From Rhodosorus marinus (Eukaryota; Rhodophyta; Stylonematophyceae; Stylonematales; Stylonemataceae): a stretch of DNA of 64,000 bases. The DNA is taken from the NCBI GenBank assembly GCA_029953675.1, contig JAMWBK010000003.1:1860001-1924000 (forward strand), in the 5' to 3' direction. Below the pieces are notes generated by a model that was not told the origin of the DNA, searched no databases, and saw only the letters and a list, made by a program, of their open reading frames with translations. Below are positions 25,350 to 37,226 of this stretch, piece by piece. The translations under genes were made by a program, and so were the position numbers. The stretch's first letter is position 1. Each line of letters begins with the position of its first letter.

Positions 25350-28300
25350 CTAACGACTCATGTACCGAAGGTGCTTAAACCCGAGGTAACCAACTATCCA
25401 TGAGAAACACGTGAATCCGACCAGAGCTGCTACCGAAATCCACTTGTCATACTCTGGCACTCCGTACATGTGCAAAAGTTGCTCTCCATTCGTAATTGGA
25501 CAGAACTGACATTCGCTATAGGTAGCGTTAACAGTCACTGTTTGGTATTCACCTGCCCGACGAAATAAAAGTCACATTCAGCGATCAGTTCCCACAAGCT
25601 ACTAGCTTTTGACCTTGAAAGGGTTCCAGCGGCCTATTCGTACTTATAGAGGGAATCGATTCACAATTTGGGAACGGATAGGTCGCGTTATCGTTTCCAG
25701 GAAAAGGGAAAGTATAGAACTCGTTCGGTTCACAGACGAACTCCGTTCCAGTGAAGACGGCTTTCATGATGCCAGACAGGTAGTACCCGATCGGATTAAT
25801 CCAGTAGAGCCAGATATAATACCAAGGGATTGAGGTTGGTGGTATCAAGAAACCAGCGAAAAGGTTGAGCAGGCTATTCGATAAGGGGACCAGCATCAGC
25901 CCAATCTGTTCGGTAGGGCTAATTGCGCCAAACATAGAGCCGGTGGCTATGGCCCATAAAGCATAGATCGATCCAATGACGAGGAAGTATCCGAATGCAG
26001 ATGCTTTGCAGCCAAACGAGAACCACAAGAAGAAAAGTTTAGATCGTTGTCGAAGAAGGCGTCGTAACGAGTTTGCATAGATTGCGTCTCACTTACCTTG
26101 AAAGCCGATCAAGAAGAAGAACAAAACGGCGAAGATACAGTTGATTATAAGCGTGAACGGTGCGTCAGCAATCAGCAGAGGGAGGTAGTACGCTAGGGCT
26201 GAGTAAGCACCTGCGGCACTTTCTCGATAGAAAGTGATCCTATCCCCGATGACGTTTCCGACAGAGCTGCCAATGTTCATCAGGGAAGCCATGCCAGACA
26301 GGAACGCCGCTGCAATGAGGGTGAGGTATCCAGCTTGACTGTTCGGTACCTGAAAGAACGAGAGGCCGAGGAGCATGGCTTGGAAGACCGCAGTAATGAA
26401 GCGCGTGAAGTTATATTCCGGGGCCCTCCAGTAGATGGTTAAAAACCGCTTCAGGTTGGCGACGAACTGCACTCGAAAGCTTGTTGAGAACATATGATCA
26501 AACTTGATCCGGGGCGCCTCGTCCGGCACTATCGCAGGTTTGCCACTTTCCGTCTGTTCTAGCCTCCCCATGAGTTCTTTGCTCTCAGGACTAAGCAACC
26601 AGATCTTGTGCCAGTCCCTCTGCTCCTCCTACAACCAGATGAGCAAATACCAATAAAACTAGGTGAGCACTGCGCATCGTCAGCAACATCTGAATAGCTT
26701 CTCTCCCTACCCTCGCTGTCGTCCCAGCACCAATTTGGTCGAGCATATAGTCCGCCGGGTTCAACTTGGGATCAATTGGATCTCCTCCGTTCTTCTCAAA
26801 GTACGTAATCATTTGCGAAGCGTTTTCCCCCAGATCCCCAAAGTAAGCCACTTTGCCACCATTCTGCAGTAGCATTAGACTGTCAAAGCAGGAGAACACC
26901 TCCTGCGATGGTTGATGAATGGTACACAAAACCGCAACGCCGGTATCGGAGACCCTCCTCATAGCCTTTACCACCTGTGTCAAAGACAACGGCAATCGCC
27001 GGTGCGATGTCAGGGCCAGATGCCGAGTTCGTAAACGTGATTACGACGATCTTCGCTCACCTTCAACGCCCCCCTGGAATCCAATCCCGAAGTTGGCTCG
27101 TCCAGGAACAGTATGGATGGACGGACTACGAGCTCCACAGCGATCGTGAGGCGCTTTCGCTGCTCAGAGGATAGGCCAATTGCAGCCCCGGGAATACCGA
27201 CTATCTCATGTTGGATCTCCCGCAGTTCCAGTACGTCTATGGTTTTCTCGATCAGTTCCTCTCTCTCCTCGTCCCTAGTCTCCTCCGGCAGCCTCAGCCG
27301 CGCAGAGAATCCGATCGCCTCCCGAACTGTCGTCTTCGACATGTGAATGTCCATCTGCTCCACATACCTTTGCAGAAAGAAAGACACGAGCAACCATTTC
27401 GGAACATGGTGGTACGGGGTCGTGCGTCAGCGACAAGCACGCCGTCATTTCGAAACGAGGAACGAAACGAGCTTCTGCTCACTCTCTTACCCCGAAACTC
27501 TTCCGAACAGGGAATCCTGAGGATATCCGTTCACTAGGACTTCGCCAGACATCGTGCCCTTGGTCTTACGCCGTGCAAGGACGTCCATGAGCGTCGTTTT
27601 GCCGGCTCCTGAAGCTCCCATAAGCGCACACAGCCTTCCTGGCAGCGCGTATCCACACACCTGGTGCAGAAGTTCTTTCCTATTATTTCTGCCAATCGGA
27701 ACCGAATATGTCACGTCCTTCCACGTAAAATGGGCCTCCCGAATGCCTACTCGGGTTTCGTCCTCTGCCAAACTAACGTCGATCGCTTCGGCACCCAAGT
27801 CTGTGGGTTTTGCTTTTTGTGATAAGAGGGGCTTTCCGCGGTACCGCGTTCCTCTTGCCAGAAGCACTATCGAGAGCAGCATGGCGAGCGACAGAACCCA
27901 CAAAATCACAAGGGAATACGTGGCCCAGGGTCTATTTCAAAAAAAAAAGCATTTGGCGATCGAACGAGAGTCACAAGCAAGCCGTCAGCAGCTGTTCATC
28001 CGTTTCCCATCACTTTCTATGCAACGCTTACGCTCCAACAGGGTATAAAAATCGATCCCAAATGTACTCGTCTCCGGTCGATATAGTACATATCTTGTAG
28101 GCGTCAGGGATCAACGGGTTCCAGGGGAGCAACTCATCTTCCGTACATACAAAGGTTAGGCCCGCGAACTCATTATAGGCCAATCCACGGAATGCCCACT
28201 GAACCGGTGAAATCCAGCCAATCCAGGAGAGCCAGGGCTGGGCATCCGGGAGCGCGAAGAAGTAGCCGCTGAAAATCATAAATACAACGTTGGTAACACT

Positions 28301-30476
28301 GACCGAGATGATGGCTACAACTGGGTTTGGGCAGGCAACAGAGAACAGTCGCACCAACAATTCCATGGTGAACTGGAACGTTACAATCATGAAATAGAAA
28401 TACCCGAAGCGTATGAAGCTAGAAACGAACGAACAAGCGTTGATTCTTTCAGCTCAGGACCAACATGACGCGCTTCCAGAGTTTGAACACCTCACCTCTC
28501 GTTCATGTTGAAACCAACAAGCACGTAGAGAACAATCGAAAACAGCAACGAGACGAGCACGTTGAGAGCCAGAGCATCAAAAATTCCCGCGAGCTGGAAA
28601 GGAGCAGCGTGGTAAAAGTGGGCCGCCCTTTGCTTCAGGAAGATCGGGTTCCCTGCAAATTTATTCGTTACTCCCTGCGCGGCAGCTACGCAGCACAACC
28701 GAGATCAAAGAGGATTAGCTTGCGGCTTACGCTGTTATTAGATTGGCCGTGAGATAGGACTTACACAAAACAAAGGCAACAACGGCCAGAAACAGTACGC
28801 CGGCCCTTTCATACGCTCCACGCTGAGTAAGTGGAAGGTCGAAAAATACGGTTCCGCCGACCAGTGCAATGAGCAACTTGGTGACAAATTCAGTAATAAC
28901 CGCGCTCTTTGACCAGGTCAGCCTCATGGAACGCTTCAGCAGGATTCCAAACTGTCTAGTCCTTGTCTGCAAACACTCGCGCCCAAAAAACTTCCTCGCA
29001 ATTTCATCTACTTTAGAGTGCTTTCCCGTAGTACCGTGGAGGCCCTCGGCGATCTTCTCGCGAATGTCTGTATAAAGCTCACTGTTTCTAAAAGCCTCCT
29101 CAAATTCGTCCACGGTATTCAGTTCCTTGCCTTCGAAGTTCTTCATGTTAACTGACTCAGAAATATTTGGGTCCGACACGGTCAGCAAAAAGTCTGCCAT
29201 CGATCTCACGGGAGGTCTCTCAAACCCGATTTCTCCAAAGTACCCTTCAACCTTCTCTCGCGGACCGTAGTAGATGCATTTTCCGCTGTCAAGAACACAA
29301 ACCTGTTTCCAAGCGCACCATTCCAGTCAGCAAGAGTGTGGGTCACAAGGGGGACAGGAGCGCGCCAGAACGTGCTGTTGGGGGCCAGGGCAACTAACCT
29401 TGTCGAACTGTTCAAATGTCTCATTTCCAGGCTGCTGTAGGGCCATGAAAACGGTCATATCAAACGCCTTGGCCACCCGTCGGACACCCCTCACGATGTC
29501 AAGGGTTGTGGCCGCATCCAGCCCTTTTGAAATATTATCGAAGAACACGAGTGAGCCCATGCTTCCGCACAGAATCTCTGCGATGGTCACACGCTTTCGC
29601 TCTCCTCCAGAAACTCCTCGCAATGCTGCGTCGCCAACTGCAGTATCGAGGGTATGGTTGATTCCTAAGAAACTGGTGATTAGCTCCACACGGTTTCTCC
29701 GAATGACTTTCGCAAAGGGTAGAAAGTCAGGAATACCGCATTTCGCGGCGAACTCCAGCGTCTCCCGCACAGTCATCACCGGGTAGTGTGCGTCCTCCTG
29801 ACGAACTCTTAGCATGGAGTGTGCGTAGAGCCGTCGGTTGCTTTCTTCCCAGATATCATCACCATTAATAAGCACTTCGCCCTCCACGGATTCGTACAAG
29901 TTCGTAACTCCGGAGAGGAGGTTCAACATTGTCGTCGTTCCTGCGCCAGGTGGCGCCTGAATGAGGACCATTTCATTCGGTTCGAGGTAACCCGACACAC
30001 CGGAAAGAATGCTTTTCGACCTTTTTTCGTCTTTCGTGCAACTTACAGTCTTCCCCGCCATCAAGAACGGTGCTATCAGCCGCTTGCCAACTGTACTGTG
30101 CCCGAATTTCTCGGTAAAAGGGACTTCAGCCCCAATCTATACCAAAAGAAAGGGTTCCGGGAACCGTGTCTCAGATAATATCCTAGAAAAAGTAGCGGAT
30201 AGGCCTCCGCAACATATGAGAAAGATGGGTTACCTCGTTCCAAGTTACACGGTATCCACCCATTTCATGCCCAGTGAACATGGTCAGGATATCGTAGAAC
30301 ATCTGGTGAGACTTCGCAGTGTCAAACTCTGGCTTGCACGGATCATACATCGGTTCCTTGTACCACGAACCGAAATGCTCTTCTACTGCCTCCCTTCGTT
30401 CACGAAGCAGCGCAAAGCTCTTGCCCTCAGCAAAGCGGGCAATTGAGTCGCACCAACCGCCAGCAAGGCAGTCCAT
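25350..30476 (-). CDS. Full-size PDR/ABCG transporter C
   Basis: Predicted 1400 aa. Eleven exons (minus strand): 30476-30234, 30136-29399, 29302-28765, 28685-28496, 28418-28032, 27931-27491, 27367-27061, 26974-26711, 26628-26097, 26003-25644 and 25552-25350. Every coding exon has the same length as in transporter B, and four of ten introns do too (79, 123, 86 and 82 bp). NBD1 again lacks the Walker A Lys (PPGAGTTT) and has VSGGERKR and FFDNISKG. NBD2 has GASGAGKTT, SSEQRKR and FLDEPTSGLDS. The final outer loop is ECQFCPITNGEQL. No frameshift or internal stop was found, so it should be functional. It is a tandem duplicate of B, in the same orientation, separated from it by a decayed retroelement. 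Confidence 0.9.
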
Positions 30477-30489
30477 GACAAAAAAAAAC

Positions 30490-30670
30490 CCAACGACCCC
30501 TCCTTCAATCCCTCTGCTAGCCGTTCCTGCTCAAGAAGAAGAAAGATATTCCTCTCTTCCAATTTCGCGTGTCTTAAATCCTCTACACATTCTTCCCTAG
30601 TCCCCCTCCCTAATCCCTCCCTAATCCCTCCCTAATCCCTCCTCAAACCCTCCTTAATCCCTCTGTCCCA
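30490..30670 (-). promoter_or_regulatory. GA-rich (sense) tract upstream of transporter C
   Basis: C/T-rich on plus and hence purine-rich on the sense strand. It includes four or more copies of an 11-12 bp unit built on TCCCTCCCTAA at about 30598-30665. It lies just upstream of the ATG at 30476, as in transporter B. Confidence 0.4.
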
Positions 30671-31097
30671 CCCAACCATCATTGTCCCTTCCCCAGCGCA
30701 TGGCGCACATATAAATCGCCGCTATATCTCTCAACATCATCCTGCCGCAGCAAAATCCAAGCAGCCGTAAAATTCTCCAACGTCTTCTGCCATAAACTCT
30801 TCCAACAACTATCCATCCAATTACCCCCCCCCCCACCTCGCGCCCTAAAAAAGAAAGAACTGTCAGCAAACGACATGCCCAGAGTAGCTTCCCAGGCACG
30901 TAAGCATAAAAAGGACCCCTGGGAAACAAACGATACAGAGGGAGGATTACCCAAAACGATATTCAACCGAAGAAATTGTAAACTTTTCTCGTCCCGTTTT
31001 CTCGCACGGGATAAAAGCCGGATGGATCCGCTCGGTCAGACACAATCAACGAACTTGGCACGCGCTAATTTCTTCTCCGTTTATTTCCATATAATAT

Positions 31098-31160
31098 TAA
31101 TGAATGAATTGGTTTAATTGGAGGGTGAAAGAAAAAAACCTCGAAGGGGAAAAAATGACT
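31098..31160. repeat. Short dispersed repeat (second copy at 13250-13310)
   Basis: Both sites share the order GGTTTAAT, GGAGG, TGAAA, a poly-A run, CC(T/C)CGA, GGGGAAAAAA, GACTAA. They lie in the intergenic regions upstream of transporters A and C. It could be the end of a small transposable element. Only these two clear copies are in the window. Confidence 0.5.
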
Positions 31161-33548
31161 AAAGGGGTCCATTTCCTCTGTCCAAAATATTCGTGTCAGG
31201 TGGCACCGAACAGTATAGGATATTGAGAAATTTCAGTGCTCTCACTGGTGGCTGGATACCAATATATACTAATAACTTGGAAGGTTCATAAAAGATTGAC
31301 ACACCATCGGTACATTTGTACGACGCGCACTGGCGAAGGAGCAGAAGAAGGTCAGCTTGCTTTCCTTGGCTGCTGTAGAGTGTGTTTGGAGGTAGAAAGG
31401 CAAAGCCTGAGCAACCCGGATACTAACCGCGCCAGAAGGTAAGGGGAGAGGTCGTGCGAGTTCCTCCGCCGTTAGAAACTATGCAGTCGATAGTCAGCTA
31501 GGGGTTGACCGCGTAGGAGGCAACCAGGTTGAAGGACGTGGTAGCTGAAGGCAAGTCAGCGAAACTCACTCTCATGCATGCAGATGAGGAACAGTCAGCC
31601 CATCCAGACAAAACATTAGTGCAATATGAGACATAGTCACACACAGTTAGCAACTCCATAGGGGTGGCGGAAAACACGTCAGCAATGCCCACCGCTCCAA
31701 TCCATAAATAAATTCCTTCAATCTATGAATCTGAGGAACGGTCTTACACAACCGACCGGGTAATCATGGTCACAATAGTGCCATATGAGAGCCCGGAGAA
31801 GCCACAATGAGGCGCGATCATCCATGGCCAATCCACCACCGCCATCCCCTTAGACAAGCGAACTGATGATACGCTGATCAAAAAACAAAAGGGGACTTTG
31901 GAGTCGCCAGCGAATTCGTAAATAAAACAATATTTTGACGAGTTCCATTGTAAAGATTTTTTTTGTGCATAACAGGAAAAAACAAGACGATGTGAGCGTT
32001 TAGATCATGAAAAACTGGTTTTTTTGAAGTGATCAAATGCACCGTACACCCCGCCGTCTAGTTGACTTGAAACTCCATTTCCCACCCCCGGGAACTAAAT
32101 CTATAATCATGTCCTAAAGCAAGGAAAAAACAAGAAGATTAGAGCGATCGGTCTAGCGACGAAGGGGGGGGGGGAGCCGTTAAGACCTCTTTTTGGAGTC
32201 AGTAAAGCGTGCGGATTACCACAATCCCCCTATCATCAGAAACCTCAAAAAGCAGTCCCACTGGCTAAAGTGACATCGAATCCAAAACAATCCCTTGAAA
32301 TGGTTTGTAGGGAGCGAGCCGAGCCCGGGGAGGTTAATTTGCCTCTAGGGTAAATAATGAGTGCGGCGAGTTACGCCAGAAGGACGGGAGGGACGGACGC
32401 CGTTAGGAAGCGATGGTTTACTCAACCCCCCGTTAACTTAAATCTCCTGCTGCAAACAACACGTAGTTTGTATCTGACAAGGTTAAGTTCCCATCTGATC
32501 CAAATTGTCTTCAATTATTTCTACTTTTTCCAAAAGATGGGTTAGGTTTTATTTTTTTAAAATGATATGGTACGGACAATCCCCTCCTCATCTGATTAGA
32601 ACAGTACTATTTTCGTTTTTCAATAAGACCCGATACACGAAATTTGAAAAACAAATGAATTTATCTTTATAATTCATTCAAACGAGAAATTGCTTCCTTT
32701 TTTTGGTACTGTTTTCCGGTAAGGGGCCAGCCTACTGAAATCGATTTCCGAAATAAAAACCATGCTTCCGTCCTACTAGAAAATTTGTGCGGTAGGTATC
32801 AAAGACCCCCGAATAAATTATATAATTATAATATAATCTCACCTGCTAGATGCCGGTGAAGAACGTCCCCTGTTGTAGTAGTCGTCTTGCTCTAAGTTCG
32901 ATTATACTTCAAAATCTACTATATATAGACTAGATATATGATAACCCTGAAGCGCGATTCTGTTCACCTCAAGTTTTGTTTTTCCTTTTCTAGGAAAGCA
33001 AATGGACCGACTTCTTTCAAGGTAAATTGTAGATAAGATTTTCATTTGTTTTTAAAATAAGAAGCTAGCAGTCTGCCCCTCTCCAAATGCGTTTTTGGTT
33101 GGCCCAGATCATACTGTCCTGATCTAAAATTTTCGTTTTTCTGTTTTTTCTGTTCACTTCCTTTCAGACATTGATAAAATGCATGCTCACCTTTATTTTC
33201 CTCTATTTTTCTGCATAAAATCTATTTGTGTAGGCATCAAAATATATTTTCTTAGTGCACGAGATGTTCTCAAAAGTTTAGTAATTTTCTGTGACGTTGT
33301 AGTTGCACCCACATGCAGATAGGCTTTTTTAAAATATTTAGAAACGCTGTTAGCTGGTAGTAGACTGGTGGATGGGAACTGTCTTGACATGATTGTCCTG
33401 AAGTCAGCAAAAGCACGTTCTAAAGGTTGAGACTTTAATGGTGTATGGAAGCAACGAATGCTCGTTCAGAAATTGCAGAAAAGGCCTGAGGGGAAAACAA
33501 ACTACTGTTTAGGCAAAGATGGCAGCATTCATTTGCTACGACAGATCC

Positions 33549-33896
33549 TCAAGCGATAATGGGCGCTAAGAAGCGTTCAGAGAGCTCATTGTACGCTCTG
33601 CCCGCTTCGCAAAGCCAAGGGTAACTAGTGGAATCCATGCAGTCAAAACATATTTTGAGCAGGGGTACTAAGCGCTCGGACAAAACCTCGTGCTCGACTA
33701 CATAAGAAAAAAGTGTTCCACTTCTTTGCAACGTCGCACATCGACCGAGGTTGCTCCAAGGCACACCCCGCAGCAGGCAGTTACCAGCCTGCCGCGGGTA
33801 TGGGAGCAGAGCGTAGCAACACATCGAAAAGAACGCTCCGTGCAGGTCACAGACTGCCTCTTCATTAAGCACTGGGATGTCGGCCGACAACCAACT
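33549..33896 (-). pseudogene. Possible isolated exon or gene fragment, unknown family
   Basis: A minus-strand open frame of about 115 codons ends with a stop at 33549-33551. Its composition looks protein-like, Leu- and Cys-rich and helical (for example LLKICFDCMDS and EAGRAYNELSERF), and it follows a possible acceptor. No initiator ATG or neighbouring exon was found. It may be a terminal exon of a decayed gene. I do not recognise the family. Confidence 0.25.
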
Positions 33897-33915
33897 GCAT
33901 TATGTCCGCATACCT

Positions 33916-34330
33916 AAGTAAAAGTCTCACTGCGATCTCAAAAGCAGTCGCAAAGCCAGCCCGAATCCTAATACCTCGATCGCTTCATAGTCGGAAGTGA
34001 CTTTGCCCTGGCCCCCTCTTGAGGCTTCTCGCGTTTCTATTTTTAGCACCAAGAAATACTCTGCCAGGCACCCTTGAACCTGACTTGCCGTTGTTCTGCA
34101 TGAGCGTCGATAAAAGGAGACTAAGTGCTCTATATGAGTATAGGAGACCGTGTCTGCATATCTGTAACTAAAAGTCTCATCGTGATCGTAAAAGCAGTCG
34201 CATAACCAGGTCGAATCCAGATTCTGCTTTGGCTTTATTGTCCGAGGTGGCCTTCCCGGGTTTCTCTGGACGACTCTCACTTATTCTATTTTTAGCACCC
34301 AGAAATACAGTGCTGAGTAGACTGGTTTTT
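33916..34330. repeat. Tandem dimer of an approximately 244-bp repeat
   Basis: Copies begin near 33918 and 34162. They share AAAAGTCTCA, then AAAAGCAGTCGCA, then a CGAATCC block. About 100 bp later come a GT(C)..GTG.C.TT..C block and TTCTATTTTTAGCACC followed by AGAAATAC. Further partial copies occur at about 34960-35130 (second half) and 36216-36295 (first half). This looks like a small non-autonomous repeat family. Confidence 0.55.
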
Positions 34331-34705
34331 ACGAGCATAGCCTGAAGCACTACGCAAGGCGTGGACTGTAACTAAGAACTAGGGAGAGAAACATGCAAAC
34401 CCAAGCGCCAATGGCCCGCCTCGGCAAGAATGCTGCTAGAATATCGCCACAGGGCGACAGTGAAACAGCGTACGAGTTCCATGTATTCCATGGGAAGCTC
34501 AGCAAAACATTTCCGCAACCACACCAAACCCGACTTATCCACGAGTAGACTTGACCTGAGTTGTTGTTCAGGTGCTTGAGCGCGACAAGGAGACTACGTT
34601 CTCTAGATGATTGGTATGTAGGGGGTTAGGACTACCACAAAAACACAGATAAAAAGATCTCGTGGTGCAGCCACTGGTTCAATGCGACGCCTAAACGAGT
34701 CTCAG

Positions 34706-34995
34706 TTCGCTGGGGCGATGACTCATCCAACAACTTCGGGACTCTGCGCTGTCTCATCGGTTTCTACCCCTGATATTCGAGGGCTTTGGCCTTTTTAGTC
34801 AGTGTTGCTAGCTTCATGGGGGTTTTCGCAAATATGCCCCCGGCCGTCTTGACAGCCTCCTCACGGAGCTGTGTCTGACTCTCTGGGGCTCGAACGCCTG
34901 GTTGTTGGGCATCATCATTGTCCCTTTCCGCCCCGCAGGTTAGACACGCTCTGAAGAAATTGATCGATAAAAATAACTCCATCTCTGCGGTCCAA
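34706..34995. repeat. Dispersed repeat (partner at 38723-38998)
   Basis: The two 270-290 bp segments align along their length in the same orientation. Shared blocks include ATGACTCATCCAAC, ATCGAGGGCTT or ATTCGAGGGCTT, CGTCTTGAC, CTCACGGAG, CTGACTCTCTGG and TCGAACGC. No coding capacity was seen. Confidence 0.6.
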
Positions 34996-35274
34996 AGTGG
35001 CCCTCCCCGGTTTCTCCCATGGTTTCTTTAATATTCTATTTTTAGTACCTGGAAAGAATACACTTTGAACCTGAGTAGTTGTTGTTCGGTGCATGTCCAT
35101 GAGCGCGATGAGGACACTAAGTCCTCTAGAGGATTTGCATAGGGGTTAAGGCACTACCAGTTAACAAACAATACAAAAACAACTGTTACTGATTTGTTGA
35201 TGGATTGGGAATGCCAATCTCTATGGGATTCCTAATCCATCAACGCAGTCGTGATTATGAAAATTGGGTTATCC

Positions 35275-35870
35275 AAAGTTCTCAATCGCAACAAGCTGGC
35301 AAGGCATTGGAAGCTGGACCAGCAGCTTCGGCTTGAACTTTGGTGAGTTTCACCGAGATCCCACCCTATCGATCTCCGATCGATGCCGGATTGGTAGTCA
35401 TCGTCATCAGCTATTGTTGGCAGTCCATGTTTGTGGGTTCAGAGTTTGCTTCATATAGCCATTTTGCGCCGCTCCACGCTGATGGTTCACAGTACAGCAT
35501 GAAACTTGGAAACATCAATACTCCAAAAATCCGTTGGCTCTGTTCTCAGTGACCATAGCAAGTAACAACGTAGATAGCTATTGATGTGTCCTCGTTCTGG
35601 CGAGCGGAGAGGCACGCAGGATCCGGTTGAACTTCTGCTCCATGTTGCCGTCTTCCGCAGATATTTTTAGATTGAGTATCAATCAAGCAAGCGCGGACTC
35701 CACATGCATCGCCCTCTTTCGGATATGAAGCTCTAGAAGCAAAGTGCGGTGACATGGCCTTGGCTATTTATGTAGAATTCCACTGAAGCAAAAACGAAAA
35801 CGCTTGCGGGGTTGAACTTCTGGCGGCATGTTCAGCATTATCATCATCACCATCATCCATAGTTTCAGAG
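35275..35870. repeat. Dispersed repeat with partners at 39845-40150 and 23040-23600
   Basis: The first 300 bp align with 39845-40150, sharing TTCTCAATCGCA, a TTGAGTTTCGC-like block, ATCCGATCGA/CTCCGATCGA and GTGACCATAG. The last part aligns with 23040-23600, sharing TATCAATCAA, then GAATTCCACTGAAG after a TTGGCTAT block. The three sites are probably fragments of one retroelement family. Confidence 0.55.
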
Positions 35871-35944
35871 TCTATCCACCCTGAGGGGCGTAAAGGGAGA
35901 CACTGATGACGCTCGCCCAACAATATAAAGGGAAGCCGTTAGAG

Positions 35945-36216
35945 GAAAGATCATCATCACCATTGATAAGCACCTCGCCTGCGGATTCTATACAGGTTCT
36001 CAGTTCCTGAGAGCAAATTCAAAATTTTCGTAGCTCCCGCACCAGGCGAGGCCTGAATGAGGGCTCTCTCTCTCATTCGGTTCAATTTAACCCGATACAC
36101 TGGAAAGAACGCATTTCGACTTTTTTCGTCGCTCGTGCATGTCACACTCTCCCTCGTCATTAAGAACGATGCTATCAGCTGCACAGGAACTGTACTGTGT
36201 ATGAATTTCTAGGTAA
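35945..36216 (-). pseudogene. PDR transporter exon-2 fragment (broken)
   Basis: The minus strand matches the 5' half of exon 2 of transporters B and C, from just after the exon start through the Lys-less Walker A (here SPGAGATK) to the LLSG..NLY block and the ATCAATGGTGATGATG stretch. It has a small deletion that shifts the frame near the GACGAAAAAAG block, and a stop in the strand before Walker A. No other PDR exon lies beside it. It is a decayed partial copy about 5.7 kb upstream of transporter C. Its upstream edge abuts a repeat copy at 36216. Confidence 0.8.
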
Positions 36217-37226
36217 ACGTCTCGTCGCGGTCGCGAAAACAGTCGCGAAGTCAGGTCGAATCCCAAGACTTCGATAGCAAGTGAAACAAATCGGTGTGAC
36301 ACAGCCGTTTGCAGGAAGCTATGCTAGTCAGGGCCTGCTCCTGGTACACAGAGTTGCACTGTTTTTGAGCAGAAGGATAAAAGTCCTAATGAGAATGTGA
36401 AGACCTGTATATTGATTCAACTATGCTTCACACTCCTCCTATGATCGTCCCCCGCTCTTCCGGTTGCTCATATCACTTTGTTCCACGAGAGACCTCCTCA
36501 AAAAAATGCAGCCCTGAGATCTTTGGACTCAGCAAAACAGGAAAGCTTTCTTGCGGAAGTTATGAAACATCTTGAGCGCATAGGTGAGGCCTTGGGTTTG
36601 TTGATGGTAGGAATCAATCGCTCCAACCGCTCAATCGCTCTCTCGGTTAATGCCCATTCGGCTGTCAATGCGGTGGCACGCGATTCGTCTCCAAACGGTA
36701 TTTTTCCCTCAGAATCGAGTTTTCTAACGCGTGTTGAGGGGGCTCTTCGATCGAGTCTGGAAAATATGTCTCTCACAGTTGAATCCAACTCCAACTGTTT
36801 TCCCCTTTACTTGCATTTAAGTTGAACTATCTCCTGAGCTAAATAAAAGCCATCTATTATCCCAAGATCAGCCGTCGACGACGTACGTTGACCTCGCGTT
36901 CCCAGTCCTCAGGCTAGCCCTTATCTGGCGGCTGGTGGGGGAGCGCCGGGATATGAATCAGCAACTATTCGACGTCGCGAAGGAAGTGAAATACGCTGGG
37001 GCTTCGTACTCCCCTGGAATTCGAGCTTCGGCTTTAGCTCATCGTCTGGTGCCCTTCGTAATTCACGTTTTGACTTTATGGATTCCGTTGGATTCCGTTG
37101 GCTTCGCGAATTGTTCCGCGAACGCCTCGACCGGCTCACCTCGTTGTCCACCAGTTGGGAGTTCCCTGTTTTGGCGCATGAAAGCTGGGTTGATATTGGA
37201 GGCCGCGTGATCTTCGGCTTCAGTAG

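Noticed and set aside
30598-30665. CCCTAAT repeats as telomeric sequence
   Set aside because: Units are irregular, interspersed with CCTCC, and lie in a gene leader. Not a telomere array.
34190-34225. T-arm-like GGTCGAATCC suggesting tRNA genes
   Set aside because: It recurs in the dispersed repeats without acceptor or anticodon stems. At most a tRNA-derived repeat head.
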